NCBI RefSeq assembly: GCF_000281715.2
Contig: NZ_CP124576.1
Coordinates: 3,045,501 to 3,109,500, forward strand
Direction: 5' to 3'
DNA: 64,000 nucleotides
Origin: Sphingobium sp. AP49
GTDB lineage: Bacteria > Pseudomonadota > Alphaproteobacteria > Sphingomonadales > Sphingomonadaceae
The notes beneath the pieces were generated by a model. That model did no database searches, was not told where the DNA came from, and saw only the letters and a program-made list of their open reading frames with translations. Below are positions 53,313 through 61,516 of the stretch, in pieces (position 1 is the first letter of the stretch; every line of letters begins with the position of its first letter). The position numbers and the translations under genes are program-made.

Positions 53313-53369
53313 CCTATGGTCTGGTATTTCCGCTATCGCCGCCGCGACACCCCGGCCAGCGCCACATGA
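53313..53369 (+). other. Right junction: attachment-like core and 3' end of a chromosomal gene
   Basis: CCTATGGTC-T-GGTAT (53313-53327) begins a frame reading PMVWYFRYRRRDTPASAT and stopping at 53369. The stop overlaps the ClC start as ATGA, the usual spacing of co-transcribed genes. The upstream part of this gene is absent here, replaced by element sequence with in-frame stops. I take 53313 as the approximate boundary between mobile DNA and chromosome. Confidence 0.5.
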
Positions 53370-54682
53370 GCGGCGGGCGCCGCCGCTGGACCGTGCGCCG
53401 CACGCGCGCGCTCGTCCGGCACAGCGGCCCCACGTCGCTCCTGTTCCGCCGCCGCTTCGCGTTGATGGGCGGCGCGGTGCTGGTCGGCCTTGCCGCCCTC
53501 GCCTTTGCCTGGGCGGCCGATGAAGCGAGCGAGGCATTCCACCGCCTCGCCACCGCCAACCGCTATCTGCCGCTGCTCCTGACCCCGCTCGGCTTCGCCG
53601 CCCTCGCCTGGATCACGCGCAGCATCGCGCCCTTCGCTGGGGGATCGGGCATCCCGCAGGTGATCGCCGCCACCCAATTGCCGGAAAAGGTCGGCCGCTG
53701 CCTGGTCGATTTGCGCATGGCCCTGCTCAAGGTCGTCCTGACCATCGGCGGCCTGCTGATCGGCGCCTCGGTCGGTCGCGAAGGCCCCACGGTCCAGATT
53801 TCCGCCGCCATCCTGGCGCGCTTCCATGCCCTGCTCAACGTGCCGCTGCGCGCATCGGTGATGGTCGCCGGTGGCGCGGCCGGCGTCGCCGCCGCCTTCA
53901 ACACGCCGCTTGCCGGAATCGCCTTCGCGATCGAGGAACTGGCCTCCGCCTATGAACAGCGCATGACGCTGCTGGTCATCACCGCCGTCATCATTTCGGG
54001 CATGGTCAGCCTCGGCCTGGCCGGCGACTATGTCTATTTCGGTGCTGTTGCGGCCCATCTGTCGCTTCCCGCCGCCATTCCGATTGCGCTGCTGGCGGGG
54101 GTGATGGGCGGCCTGTCGGGTGGCCTGTTCGCGCGCCTGGCGCTTGGCGCCGCCACCGCCCGCAATCGCGTCACCGACTGGACCCGCGCCCATCCGGTCT
54201 GGTTCGCCACCGGCTGCGGCATGCTCGTCGCGCTGATCGGCGTCGCCTCGGGCATCACCTGGGGGACCAGCTACGCGCCCGCGCGCGACCTGATCACCGG
54301 CGGCGACCAGCCGCTCTGGTTCGCGCCGGCCAAGTTCCTGAGCACGCTCGCCACCAGCGTCTCGGGCATTCCCGGCGGCATCTTCGCGCCTTCGCTCGCC
54401 ACCGGGGCGGGCTTTGGCAATCTGCTGCGCTGGGTCTTCCCCGAAGACCAGGCCAGCGCCGTCGTGCTGCTCGGCATGGTCGCCTATTTCACCGGCGTCG
54501 TGCGGGCGCCGCTGACCGCCGTCATCATCATATCGGAAACCACCGGCAGTCGCGGCTTCATGCTGCCCCTGCTCGGCGCCGCGCTGGTCGCCGATGCGGC
54601 GGCCCAGCTCCTGTGCAAGGAACGGCTTTATCACGGCCTGTCGCGCAATTTCCTCGAACGCGCGCGCGCCGCCGCCAACTGA
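53366..54682 (+). CDS. ClC-family chloride channel/antiporter
   Basis: A 438-residue polytopic inner-membrane protein. The three anion-site motifs are present: GSGIPQV (93-99), GREGPTVQ (137-144) with the gating Glu139, and GIPGGIFAPSLATGAGFGN near residue 340. It also has the conserved AAFNTPLAGIAFAIEEL. The gating Glu suggests a Cl-/H+ exchanger or gated channel. There is no C-terminal CBS pair, as in short bacterial members. Its start overlaps the truncated upstream frame by ATGA, so it may have been the second gene of an operon now disrupted. Confidence 0.95.
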   Translation: MSGGRRRWTVRRTRALVRHSGPTSLLFRRRFALMGGAVLVGLAALAFAWAADEASEAFHRLATANRYLPLLLTPLGFAALAWITRSIAPFAGGSGIPQVIAATQLPEKVGRCLVDLRMALLKVVLTIGGLLIGASVGREGPTVQISAAILARFHALLNVPLRASVMVAGGAAGVAAAFNTPLAGIAFAIEELASAYEQRMTLLVITAVIISGMVSLGLAGDYVYFGAVAAHLSLPAAIPIALLAGVMGGLSGGLFARLALGAATARNRVTDWTRAHPVWFATGCGMLVALIGVASGITWGTSYAPARDLITGGDQPLWFAPAKFLSTLATSVSGIPGGIFAPSLATGAGFGNLLRWVFPEDQASAVVLLGMVAYFTGVVRAPLTAVIIISETTGSRGFMLPLLGAALVADAAAQLLCKERLYHGLSRNFLERARAAAN

Positions 54683-54694
54683 ACCGGCGCCGTT

Positions 54695-55393
54695 TCAGTC
54701 GCCTGCCCGCTTGCCCGCCAACCAGATTTTATGGGTGACATGCTCACCGCCGGCAAAGGCCGGGATATTCACCTCTTCGACCGCGAACCCGACGCTGCCC
54801 AACCGGTCGACGAAGGCATCGTCGGCATAGGCCGACCAGATGGCGAGTGTGCCGCCGGGCTTGAGCGCGGCATGGGCCGCGCGCAGCCCCCAGGCGCAGT
54901 AGAGCCGTTCGTTGGGCAGGTGGATCAGGCCATCGGGGCCATTGTCGACATCCAGCAGGATCGCGTCGAAACCGGCCTCCGTGCGCTCTATCACATCGTG
55001 CACATCCGCCATTTCAAGCGACAGCCGGGGATCGGCGAGATAATCGTGAAACAGATGCGCCAGCGGGCCATTGGCCCAGGTCACGATCTTTGGCACCAGT
55101 TCCGCGACCGTGACCCGGGCCGTGGGCGGCAGCACCGCCAGGGCCGCGCCAAGCGTAAACCCCATCCCAAGACCGCCGATCAGAATCCGGCTTTCCGGGT
55201 CGATCAGTCGCCGGCATGCCAAGGTCGCGAGCGCTTCCTCGGAATGACGGACCTGATTGCCCATCAGCTCCTCTTCGCCGAAACGGATCGAATAATCCGT
55301 GCCGCGCCGCCACAGCCGCAACAACCCGCCATCGGGAAGCTCCGCCGTGTCGACCAGTTCCACGCGCATATGGGCATCAGATGTGGCCAGCAT
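54695..55393 (-). CDS. Spermidine-synthase-like SAM-fold protein
   Basis: A 232-residue protein of the spermidine synthase/methyltransferase fold. LLRLWRRGTDYSIRFGEEELM and ILIGGLGMGFTLGAAL form the nucleotide-binding part. VTVAELVPKIVTWANG places the acidic residue for the ribose, and DAILLDVDNGPDG is the later motif. It lacks the long N-terminal beta domain of true SpeE, so polyamine synthesis is not assured. It is convergent with ClC, with 12 bp between the stops. ATG 55393 has an AAGGA site about 9 bp upstream. Confidence 0.85.
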   Translation of the reverse strand: MLATSDAHMRVELVDTAELPDGGLLRLWRRGTDYSIRFGEEELMGNQVRHSEEALATLACRRLIDPESRILIGGLGMGFTLGAALAVLPPTARVTVAELVPKIVTWANGPLAHLFHDYLADPRLSLEMADVHDVIERTEAGFDAILLDVDNGPDGLIHLPNERLYCAWGLRAAHAALKPGGTLAIWSAYADDAFVDRLGSVGFAVEEVNIPAFAGGEHVTHKIWLAGKRAGD

Positions 55394-55510
55394 GGCGCGC
55401 GTCCTTCATGAATGCCGGCCCAGCCGGAAAGCCAATCGTGCCATCGCACGCGAAACCCTGCCCCGCCGGCCCGGCGCAGACAGGGAATATCCGGCACATG
55501 CCTTCACCGA

Positions 55511-55720
55511 TCATTTGGTCGCATATTGTCCGGATTCGGCATTGAAGACATCGCGCGCGAAATTGCGGGCGGCCGTCGCCGTCTTGAAGAGCTCCGTCTG
55601 CAACTGGGATGTTACCAGCGGATAGCCTTGCGAATTATAGCGCGTCTCCCGCACCGTGAGCCGGAAATTCCCGTCCTCATCCTTGTTGATCAGAAAGGGT
55701 TGCACTTTTTCACGAGACAT
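55511..55720 (-). CDS. Small hypothetical protein
   Basis: A 69-residue hydrophilic protein starting MSREKVQPFLINKDEDGNFRL, with an AGGAG site 7 bp before ATG 55720. It contains VRETRYNSQGYPLVTSQLQ and KTATAARNFARDVF. The pattern suggests a small beta-rich domain with one helix; I do not recognise the family. It lies 117 bp before the spermidine-synthase-like gene on the same strand. Confidence 0.7.
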   Translation of the reverse strand: MSREKVQPFLINKDEDGNFRLTVRETRYNSQGYPLVTSQLQTELFKTATAARNFARDVFNAESGQYATK

Positions 55721-55784
55721 ATTCGCTCCTGGTTGGGGGACAGCAGGCCGGCGGCGCGAACGCCCCGCCGGTAGAAAAATCTGG

Positions 55785-55913
55785 TCAGCCCAGCACGGCG
55801 GCAACGATCCGCTTCAGTTCGCTGCTGGACAGGGTGGCGGACACCGGTCGATGCGACGGGTTGCCCAATGGCAGCAGGCTCGCGCCTTTGCCGGCCTTGG
55901 ATATGGTTTTCAT
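55785..55913 (-). CDS. Very small protein, 42 residues
   Basis: A short frame with an AAGGA site and ATG at 55913. It has a basic N-terminus (MKTISKAGKGASLLPLG), a central NPSHRP and a predicted helix LSSSELKRIVAAVLG. The family is unknown. It could be a small regulatory protein or a precursor-type peptide; no modification enzymes are nearby. Confidence 0.5.
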   Translation of the reverse strand: MKTISKAGKGASLLPLGNPSHRPVSATLSSSELKRIVAAVLG

Positions 55914-56029
55914 GGGATAGGTCCTTGCGGCATCATGCCGCGACAATGGGGTGGCTGCTCGAAAATGAAGGGCGGGATCGCCCCGGCGCGGCTGCCGGGC
56001 CTGCGGCCCACAGGATGCGCCACGGGCCG

Positions 56030-56353
56030 TCACGATGACGTCCGCTTTTTCCGAGCGAGATAGCGCGCATCGCGCGCTGCTTTGCGCTCCGCTTCGGTCA
56101 GCACCGGCTTTTGCCGTGCTGCTGCTGCGGCGGCGTCCTGCGCCTTCGCATGCTTGACCGCCTTGGCGGCGAGCAAGGCATGCTGGCGCTTCTCCCGCTT
56201 GGCAGCTTCCTTGGCGAGTCGACTGGCCAGGCGGGCGGCTGCGGCAGCCTCATCCACGGGCGGCTTCGCCCGCAGCTGTTCGAGTGCCCCTGTACGGGCA
56301 CGCGCGGCGGCACCGATGCGCTCCTGAAAGCCTGGCTCCTTGTATCTTTTCAT
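56030..56353 (-). CDS. DUF6481 family protein
   Basis: A 107-residue, highly charged, Ala/Lys/Arg-rich protein: KEPGFQERIGAAARA, long helices with KEAAKREKRQHALLAAKA, and the C-terminal KAARDARYLARKKR. This matches the DUF6481 family of sphingomonads and relatives, thought to be RNA- or DNA-associated by charge only. The start MKRYKEPGFQER is the family's usual N-terminus. Confidence 0.82.
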   Translation of the reverse strand: MKRYKEPGFQERIGAAARARTGALEQLRAKPPVDEAAAAARLASRLAKEAAKREKRQHALLAAKAVKHAKAQDAAAAAARQKPVLTEAERKAARDARYLARKKRTSS

Positions 56354-56977
56354 GCGGTTGAAAAATATCCTGTTCTATATGCGTATTGAAATGGCCGGCT
56401 CGGCCACATGATGATGCGGCGTGACCGGTCCCGAATGTCCGATGGACCCGGCCCCTTGAGCGGGGCAGGCCCCTTGCGCGGATGTCGATGGCGATGATCC
56501 GTCGATATTCCCGATTGTTGCATCGCGACCGCGGGCCGCACCTGCGCTGGGGAAATTATCTGCTTTAGCGATCACGCAGCCTGCCCATGTCCCGTCCTTC
56601 ATTGGGAAGCGCGACAATTCGCGCATCCTGGCTTCATGAGGGCAATAGGGGACAAAGGGAGAGCCGTAGCGGCCCGATACCCGTCAAAGTCGACGTTCAG
56701 CGACATGCTTGTAGCACGCATCGCCGCACATTGGAACTGCGCGCGGAAATAAGGCGCTCCGCCGCCGCTCGCGCCGAGGGATACGACAGGGGCAACACTG
56801 CCGATCAGGGCCTTTGATACCCGGATCGCACGATGGGGCCGGCGTGATCGATACCCGTAGATGATCGGGCCGGACCGCCCGATTATATCCGCACGGCCGG
56901 GAGTTCCGGATTGCAGGGCGTGTTTCACGCTTCGGCGGCGTTGCCGCCCGATACGATCGATCGGATCGAAAGCGGCT
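56354..56977. other. 620-bp stretch without a supported gene
   Basis: Open frames of 63-110 codons overlap here on both strands (for example 56375-56626 and 56599-56928, minus), but none shows a recognisable domain or a convincing ribosome site. It should contain the promoter of the DUF6481 gene near 56360-56420. I see no repeats or strong hairpins. Confidence 0.4.
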
Positions 56978-57226
56978 CTAGCCTTCGGCCCGCAATGTGT
57001 CGGCCAGTTGCTGGATCTCGTCGGGATTGAGCACCCAGGTGCGCGTCTTCTGTCCCTCGCGATGGACCGGCTGGGTCAACAGGATGCGCGCCTGTTCCCG
57101 CGCAGCAGGCTTGAACAGCCTGTAATGGATAGCGCAGTCACGGATCGTGGCGATCAGCGGCGCCTTGCCGTCCAGATCGATCATGGTTGCGGGCTGATCC
57201 CAGGGAATGGTGGATGTAATGGCCAT
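56978..57226 (-). CDS. Small hypothetical protein
   Basis: A hydrophilic protein of about 82 residues with TMIDLDGKAPLIATIRDCAIHYRLFKPAAREQARILLTQPV and NPDEIQQLADTLRAEG. ATG 57226 begins the coherent part; an ATG at 57253 adds nine residues. I do not recognise the family. It has no close co-directional neighbour (123 bp to the next gene). Confidence 0.55.
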   Translation of the reverse strand: MAITSTIPWDQPATMIDLDGKAPLIATIRDCAIHYRLFKPAAREQARILLTQPVHREGQKTRTWVLNPDEIQQLADTLRAEG

Positions 57227-57349
57227 GGCCCAACAGACCATCGGCAGGTGCAAAAATCAAGAAAAAGGCGCTGGTCACGCCCGTTTCAGGTCGTGGCGAA
57301 TGGTCGTCCCGGCGCCCGCATCCCCCCGGAAGCGGGCGCCGCGCCGGGC

Positions 57350-57898
57350 TCAGTTCGCCTTGGAGAGGTCCACCTTCTCCACCCATTCGGGGTAGAAGGT
57401 CGGCTCGCGATTGGACCAGCCGACCGCCGTCGCCGCCGCTTCGCTGATCGACTGCAGCAGCAGCCGGCGCTTTTCGGGATGCAGATGTGGCAGGCTGGCG
57501 GCAGCGCAAAAGGCGCCCGGCAGCCAGGGCCGCGCGCCTGCGCCCAGCAGCCGCTCATACAGGAAGCGATAGGCCGAAAAACTTGCCAGCCGGTCCTGCC
57601 CTAGGTCAAAGGCCGATATCGTCACCAGCGGCGCCATGAACGGTTCCACCTGATCGAGGCCGCTGTCATCGGGCACATGCGCCTTGATCTCGTCAAGCCG
57701 GCCATAGATGCGCGCCTGGGCGCGGATGCTGGCTTCCTCGACCATGTCACGCGACCACAGCTTCATCGCGTCGCGCCGATGCAGCCCGATATCGAGCGAT
57801 CTGCGGATATATCTCTGCGTGGCCGACGGGAAACTGGCGAATTCCCGCAATTCCGCCAGGGTGATGGCCCCGTCCGCCGGTCTTGCACTCGTACCCAT
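57350..57898 (-). CDS. Conserved hypothetical protein
   Basis: A protein of about 182 residues, largely helical: ITLAELREFASFPSATQRYIRRSLDIGLHR, DMVEEASIRAQARIYGRLDEI and FLYERLLGAGARPWLPGAF. The ATG at 57898 has a GGAGGG site 7 bp upstream, better than the upstream ATG at 57940. The function is unknown. Confidence 0.65.
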   Translation of the reverse strand: MGTSARPADGAITLAELREFASFPSATQRYIRRSLDIGLHRRDAMKLWSRDMVEEASIRAQARIYGRLDEIKAHVPDDSGLDQVEPFMAPLVTISAFDLGQDRLASFSAYRFLYERLLGAGARPWLPGAFCAAASLPHLHPEKRRLLLQSISEAAATAVGWSNREPTFYPEWVEKVDLSKAN

Positions 57899-58054
57899 GC
57901 TCTTGCCCTCCGACTTCAAGTCGATCAGCAGATCATGCACCTCACATGGTTAGCAAAGGCTTAATGAGGGCCTGTCCCACCGATTGGGACAAGGGAACAG
58001 ATTTCGTTTTGCAGTGCAACATGATATTTTTGTGAAATGCGACAAGCGGAGGAT

Positions 58055-58429
58055 TCAGCCCTGCGCATCAATCGCTTCCGGCGCCAGCAGCCAGGCGAGC
58101 GCCGCATCGGCATCGTCGAAAATCTGCAGATAGGGCTGTCGCATTTCCCGCTTCACCTGCAATCGGGCGATGGCGCTGGCGGTCACGATCGCAATCCGCC
58201 GCGCCTTGGGGAAATCGCCCAGATGCGTGCGGAATGCCTGCACCGCCTCCTGCGGCTGCACCGCACTCGCGCGCATGTCCATCCGCAGCAGATAGCCGGG
58301 GGCAAAGCCTTCGGCGCGAAAGCGCGCCTTGCACTCCTCGCCATAGCGCGCCACCGCCTCGGCGGTGAAAAGCTGGGACCAGCTAATGTCCAGCAGGTTC
58401 AGGTCATGGCGAAAATCGATGCGGTACAT
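58055..58429 (-). CDS. STAS/SpoIIAA-like hypothetical protein
   Basis: A 124-residue protein with the beta-alpha pattern of a STAS-like domain: IDFRHDLNLLDISWSQLFTAEAV, YLLRMDMRAS, AFRTHLGDFPKARRIAIVTASAIARLQV and FDDADAALAWLLAPEAI. Similar small proteins occur widely in sphingomonads. Binding partners are unknown. The start at 58429 begins directly at the first strand. Confidence 0.65.
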   Translation of the reverse strand: MYRIDFRHDLNLLDISWSQLFTAEAVARYGEECKARFRAEGFAPGYLLRMDMRASAVQPQEAVQAFRTHLGDFPKARRIAIVTASAIARLQVKREMRQPYLQIFDDADAALAWLLAPEAIDAQG

Positions 58430-58504
58430 GGCTGCATGCCTGCCACGCCGTGGTTAAGAATTCGCTGAAGGCCGGCGCTGCGCCCGCCCGTTCAAGCCGC
58501 CCGC

Positions 58505-58756
58505 TCAGCCGGGACGCCGCTCCAGCACCGCGCCGATCATGCTGCGCCAAACCGCCACGTCGCCGGCCTGTGCCATCTGCGCATCGGGCTCGCGCAGGGT
58601 ATGCAATATGGCATAGGCATCATCGACATGGGCGGGCCAGGCCGCATCCACCGCATGGGCCGCGTGCGGGTCGCTGCCGCCGCCATTCAGGCTCAGCTGG
58701 CGACCGGCCAGGACGCGGGCGATACGTTCGATTGCGGGCGTGGCGGAAGTCGGCAT
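58505..58756 (-). CDS. Small hypothetical protein
   Basis: An 83-residue protein starting MPTSATPAIERIARVLAG, with a GAGAGGAG site about 10 bp before ATG 58756. It contains HVDDAYAILHTLREPDAQMAQAGD and WRSMIGAVLERRPG. Probably helical and soluble; family not recognised. Confidence 0.6.
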   Translation of the reverse strand: MPTSATPAIERIARVLAGRQLSLNGGGSDPHAAHAVDAAWPAHVDDAYAILHTLREPDAQMAQAGDVAVWRSMIGAVLERRPG

Positions 58757-58851
58757 CGTCGATAGCTCCTCTCTCGCGGCGAGCCGGTCGGCCGACGGGA
58801 ACCGGCGGACCATGCTCAGCTGTCTGGAATAACATGAATTTGCGGCGGGGG

Positions 58852-59058
58852 CTATCGGCCCTCCTTCCCCGGAAAGCCCGACGATGGCACGGGGTCGCCA
58901 TGATCGCCCGGCTGGGTCGTCGCCGGCGGGTCGGATGCGTCCATCGAATCCTTCAACCCCTCGTCCAGCTTCTCTTCGCGGTCGACCGCATGATCCTGCG
59001 CATCGGTCGGACGCGCGTCATCCGCCTCTTCGCGGCTATGGGTGTTGATGTCGGTCAT
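58852..59058 (-). CDS. Small acidic protein
   Basis: A 68-residue, strongly acidic and probably disordered protein: TDINTHSREEADDARP, DREEKLDEGLKDSMDASDPP. ATG 59058 has an AGGAG site 8 bp upstream. The reading frame extends far upstream as an antisense shadow of the sensor kinase, so only this part is credible. The function is unknown; it is divergent from the kinase gene. Confidence 0.6.
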   Translation of the reverse strand: MTDINTHSREEADDARPTDAQDHAVDREEKLDEGLKDSMDASDPPATTQPGDHGDPVPSSGFPGKEGR

Positions 59059-59232
59059 GGCGTCTCTCCTGCCTGTTCTGCTGCCGGCCCGTTCTGCGGC
59101 CTGTCGCGAAACCAACCGATGGCGCCCGCCTGCGGTTCCGGCCCGCCGCCGCTTCGACCAACCGCCAAACCGCTTCGACCAGCATCGCGCCCAAGGGGCG
59201 ACAGCGGCGCCGGGCTGGCGTAAACAGGCGAT

Positions 59233-60345
59233 ATGACATTTGATTCCGAAGACGGACCGCGCGGCGTCGCCCCCGCCGTCGCCCTCTATTCCATCATTGG
59301 CTTCTGGTTCTTCTATGCCGTCCTCATCAGCGTGCGCGCGGTCATCGTCGGGTTTGAAGCCCAGGGCGAAATGGCTGCCCGCCGCGCCGTGGTGACGCTG
59401 ATCGGCATCATCGTCACCTGGGTCCTCTATCTGGCCATGCGCCGTTTCGACGAAAAGCCGCTGGTGATGCGTGTCATCGCCGCCTTTTCGCTGGCCGCCC
59501 CCTTCGCGCTCGCCATGGCCGTCGCCAATTACTACATCTTCAACATCTATGACCCCATGAGCATGTTTCCCGACATGGACCCGCAGAAATATGCGGCCAA
59601 GGATCATGCCCTGTCCGACATATTGGACGATGCGCTCAGCCGCTATTTCTTCCTCTCCGCCTGGGCCGGCCTCTATCTCGGCCTGTCCTATGCGAGCGAG
59701 GCGCATCGCACCGAACGGCGTGCCGCGCGGCTGGAACGCACCGCGCAACAGGCCGAACTGCGCTCGCTGCGCTATCAGGTGAACCCCCATTTCCTGTTCA
59801 ACACGCTCAACTCGCTCTCCTCGCTCGTCATGAAGGATCGGCGCGACGAGGCCGAACAGATGATCATGTCGCTGTCCAACTTCTACCGCACCAGCCTGAC
59901 CGGCGACCCGCTCGACGATGTCCCGCTGGCGGAGGAGGTCCATCTCCAGAAACTCTATCTGGACATCGAGGCGGTACGCTTTCCCGAGCGGTTGACGACG
60001 CGGATCGACATTCCCCCCGCCCTGCTCAACGCCTGCGTGCCCGGCCTCATCCTGCAGCCCTTGGTCGAAAATGCGATTAAATATGGCGTCTCGCGCACCT
60101 CCAGCCCGGTGACGATCGCGATCAGCGCGCGCGAAGGGGATGATGGCCTGCTGCATATCCGCGTCAGCGACAATGGCGACAAGCCGCCCAGCGACGCCGA
60201 CCGCGGCAGCGGCATCGGCCTCACCAACGTGCGCGATCGCCTGACCGCCCGCTTTGGCGACCAGGGCCGGATCGACTATGGTCCCCGCGCCGATGGCGGC
60301 TTTGCCGTCGACCTCACCCTTCCCATCATCCGCCGGGGCTGCTGA
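59233..60345 (+). CDS. LytS-type sensor histidine kinase
   Basis: A 370-residue membrane kinase of the LytS/YehU class. Four predicted transmembrane helices lie in the first 155 residues. The His_kinase domain has the phospho-acceptor His in LRYQVNPHFLFNTLNSLSSL, and the ATPase part has LVENAIKYG and GIGLTNVRDRL. The regulator gene starts 5 bp after its stop. The signal it detects cannot be read from the sequence. Confidence 0.94.
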   Translation: MTFDSEDGPRGVAPAVALYSIIGFWFFYAVLISVRAVIVGFEAQGEMAARRAVVTLIGIIVTWVLYLAMRRFDEKPLVMRVIAAFSLAAPFALAMAVANYYIFNIYDPMSMFPDMDPQKYAAKDHALSDILDDALSRYFFLSAWAGLYLGLSYASEAHRTERRAARLERTAQQAELRSLRYQVNPHFLFNTLNSLSSLVMKDRRDEAEQMIMSLSNFYRTSLTGDPLDDVPLAEEVHLQKLYLDIEAVRFPERLTTRIDIPPALLNACVPGLILQPLVENAIKYGVSRTSSPVTIAISAREGDDGLLHIRVSDNGDKPPSDADRGSGIGLTNVRDRLTARFGDQGRIDYGPRADGGFAVDLTLPIIRRGC

Positions 60346-60350
60346 CGCCG

Positions 60351-61100
60351 ATGTCCATCCGCACCATGATCGTCGATGATGAACCGCTCGCGGTGGAGCG
60401 GCTGCAGATGCTGTGCGCGCGCGAACCGCGCATCTCGCTGGTCGGGACGGCCAGCGATGGCGAGGCCGCCCTGCGCCTGATCGAAGGGCTGCGCCCCGAC
60501 CTAGTCCTGCTCGACATCGCCATGCCGCTGCTCGACGGTATCGGCGTCGCCCGCGCCGTCGGCCGGATGGGCATCCGTCCCGCGGTCATCTTCGTCACCG
60601 CCTTTGAAAGCTTCGCGGTCGAGGCGTTCGACCTGGCCGCCGTCGATTATCTGCTCAAGCCGGTCGCGCACGACCGGCTGGGTCGTGCCGTCGACCGCGT
60701 CGAACAGGCGTTGCGCAGCCGGGACGGCGAAGCCGATGCGGCGCCCGCCGACATCCTGCCGGCGCCCGAATGGGCCGATGAATTCTGGGTGCCGCACCGG
60801 TCCGAACTGATCCGCATCGCCGCCAGCCAGATCGACCGGATCGAGGCGGAACGCGATTATATGCGCCTCCATGTCGGCGCCCATTCCTATCTGCTGCACC
60901 AGACCATCAGCTCGCTGGAGGAACGGCTCAATCCGCAGGAATTTGTCCGGCTGCACCGCTCCCATATCGTGCGCCGCCCGCATATCGCCCGGCTGCGCCA
61001 CGATGGCAGCGGCGTCTGGTTCGCGGCGCTGGCCGACGGCAATGAAATCCGCATCGGCCGCACCTACCTCGCCAATGCGCGCGCGCTGACCGGGCGCTGA
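60351..61100 (+). CDS. LytTR-type response regulator
   Basis: A 249-residue regulator. The receiver domain has IVDDEPLAVERL, the phospho-acceptor Asp in LVLLDIAMPLLDG, VIFVTAFESFAVEAF and DYLLKPV. The C-terminal LytTR DNA-binding domain (about 140-245) has IDRIEAERDYMRLHVG, LEERLNPQEFVRLHRSHIVR and IRIGRTYLANAR. It pairs with the kinase just upstream. A long hairpin terminator follows 14 bp after the stop. Confidence 0.95.
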   Translation: MSIRTMIVDDEPLAVERLQMLCAREPRISLVGTASDGEAALRLIEGLRPDLVLLDIAMPLLDGIGVARAVGRMGIRPAVIFVTAFESFAVEAFDLAAVDYLLKPVAHDRLGRAVDRVEQALRSRDGEADAAPADILPAPEWADEFWVPHRSELIRIAASQIDRIEAERDYMRLHVGAHSYLLHQTISSLEERLNPQEFVRLHRSHIVRRPHIARLRHDGSGVWFAALADGNEIRIGRTYLANARALTGR

Positions 61101-61113
61101 AGCCGCCGCCTCT

Positions 61114-61160
61114 GGCACGAAAAAATGGCCCGGCTTTCACCGGGCCATTTTTTTCGTGCC
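61114..61160. terminator. Strong bidirectional terminator
   Basis: A 20-bp stem with one unpaired T encloses a 6-base loop. A-rich and T-rich arms (six A, seven T) flank the GGCCCGG core, so it works as a T-tailed hairpin in either direction. It separates the converging LytTR and UrcA genes. Confidence 0.9.
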
Positions 61161-61171
61161 GCGAGCTATTG

Positions 61172-61516
61172 TCAGTTGCCGACGACGGGCCGGACATCCT
61201 TGCCGGCATCGGCATAGCGCTGGCCGCTTTCGGCGCGGGCGATCGCGGTGGCGACCGGCGCCTCGACCCGGGCGATCGCGGCGGCGCGACAGGCGGTCAT
61301 CGCCGCCAGGTCGGTCGTGGCGCAGACCTTGTTGGCTGCCCGGGCGATCCGGGTGCGCAGCTGCTGCTGGTCGGCCTGGCGGGTCAGGTCGAGATCGCCG
61401 AAGCGAACCTGGGTCGTGCGGCCGTTGGAGATGAACTCCTCGGCCGAAGCGGCACCGGCCGTGCCCATCAGGGCAAGGGTACCAAGGGCGGCGATGATCT
61501 TCGTGGTGGCGAACAT
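61172..61516 (-). CDS. UrcA family protein
   Basis: A 114-residue exported protein. The signal peptide ends near AASAEE (about residue 26). The mature part has TTQVRFGDLDLTRQADQQQLRTRIARAANKVC and a second Cys in MTACRAAAIARVEAPVATAIA, matching the two-Cys UrcA family common in sphingomonads and caulobacters. The two Cys may form a disulfide in the periplasm. The function is unknown. Confidence 0.92.
   Translation of the reverse strand: MFATTKIIAALGTLALMGTAGAASAEEFISNGRTTQVRFGDLDLTRQADQQQLRTRIARAANKVCATTDLAAMTACRAAAIARVEAPVATAIARAESGQRYADAGKDVRPVVGN

Noticed and set aside
53333..54634. A 433-codon minus-strand frame opposite ClC
   Set aside because: Gly/Asp/Gln-rich composition typical of antisense frames; ClC has all its family motifs on the other strand.
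58852..60156. A 434-codon minus-strand frame opposite the sensor kinase
   Set aside because: Only the last 68 codons, with their own AGGAG and ATG at 59058, are kept as a gene; the rest mirrors the kinase.
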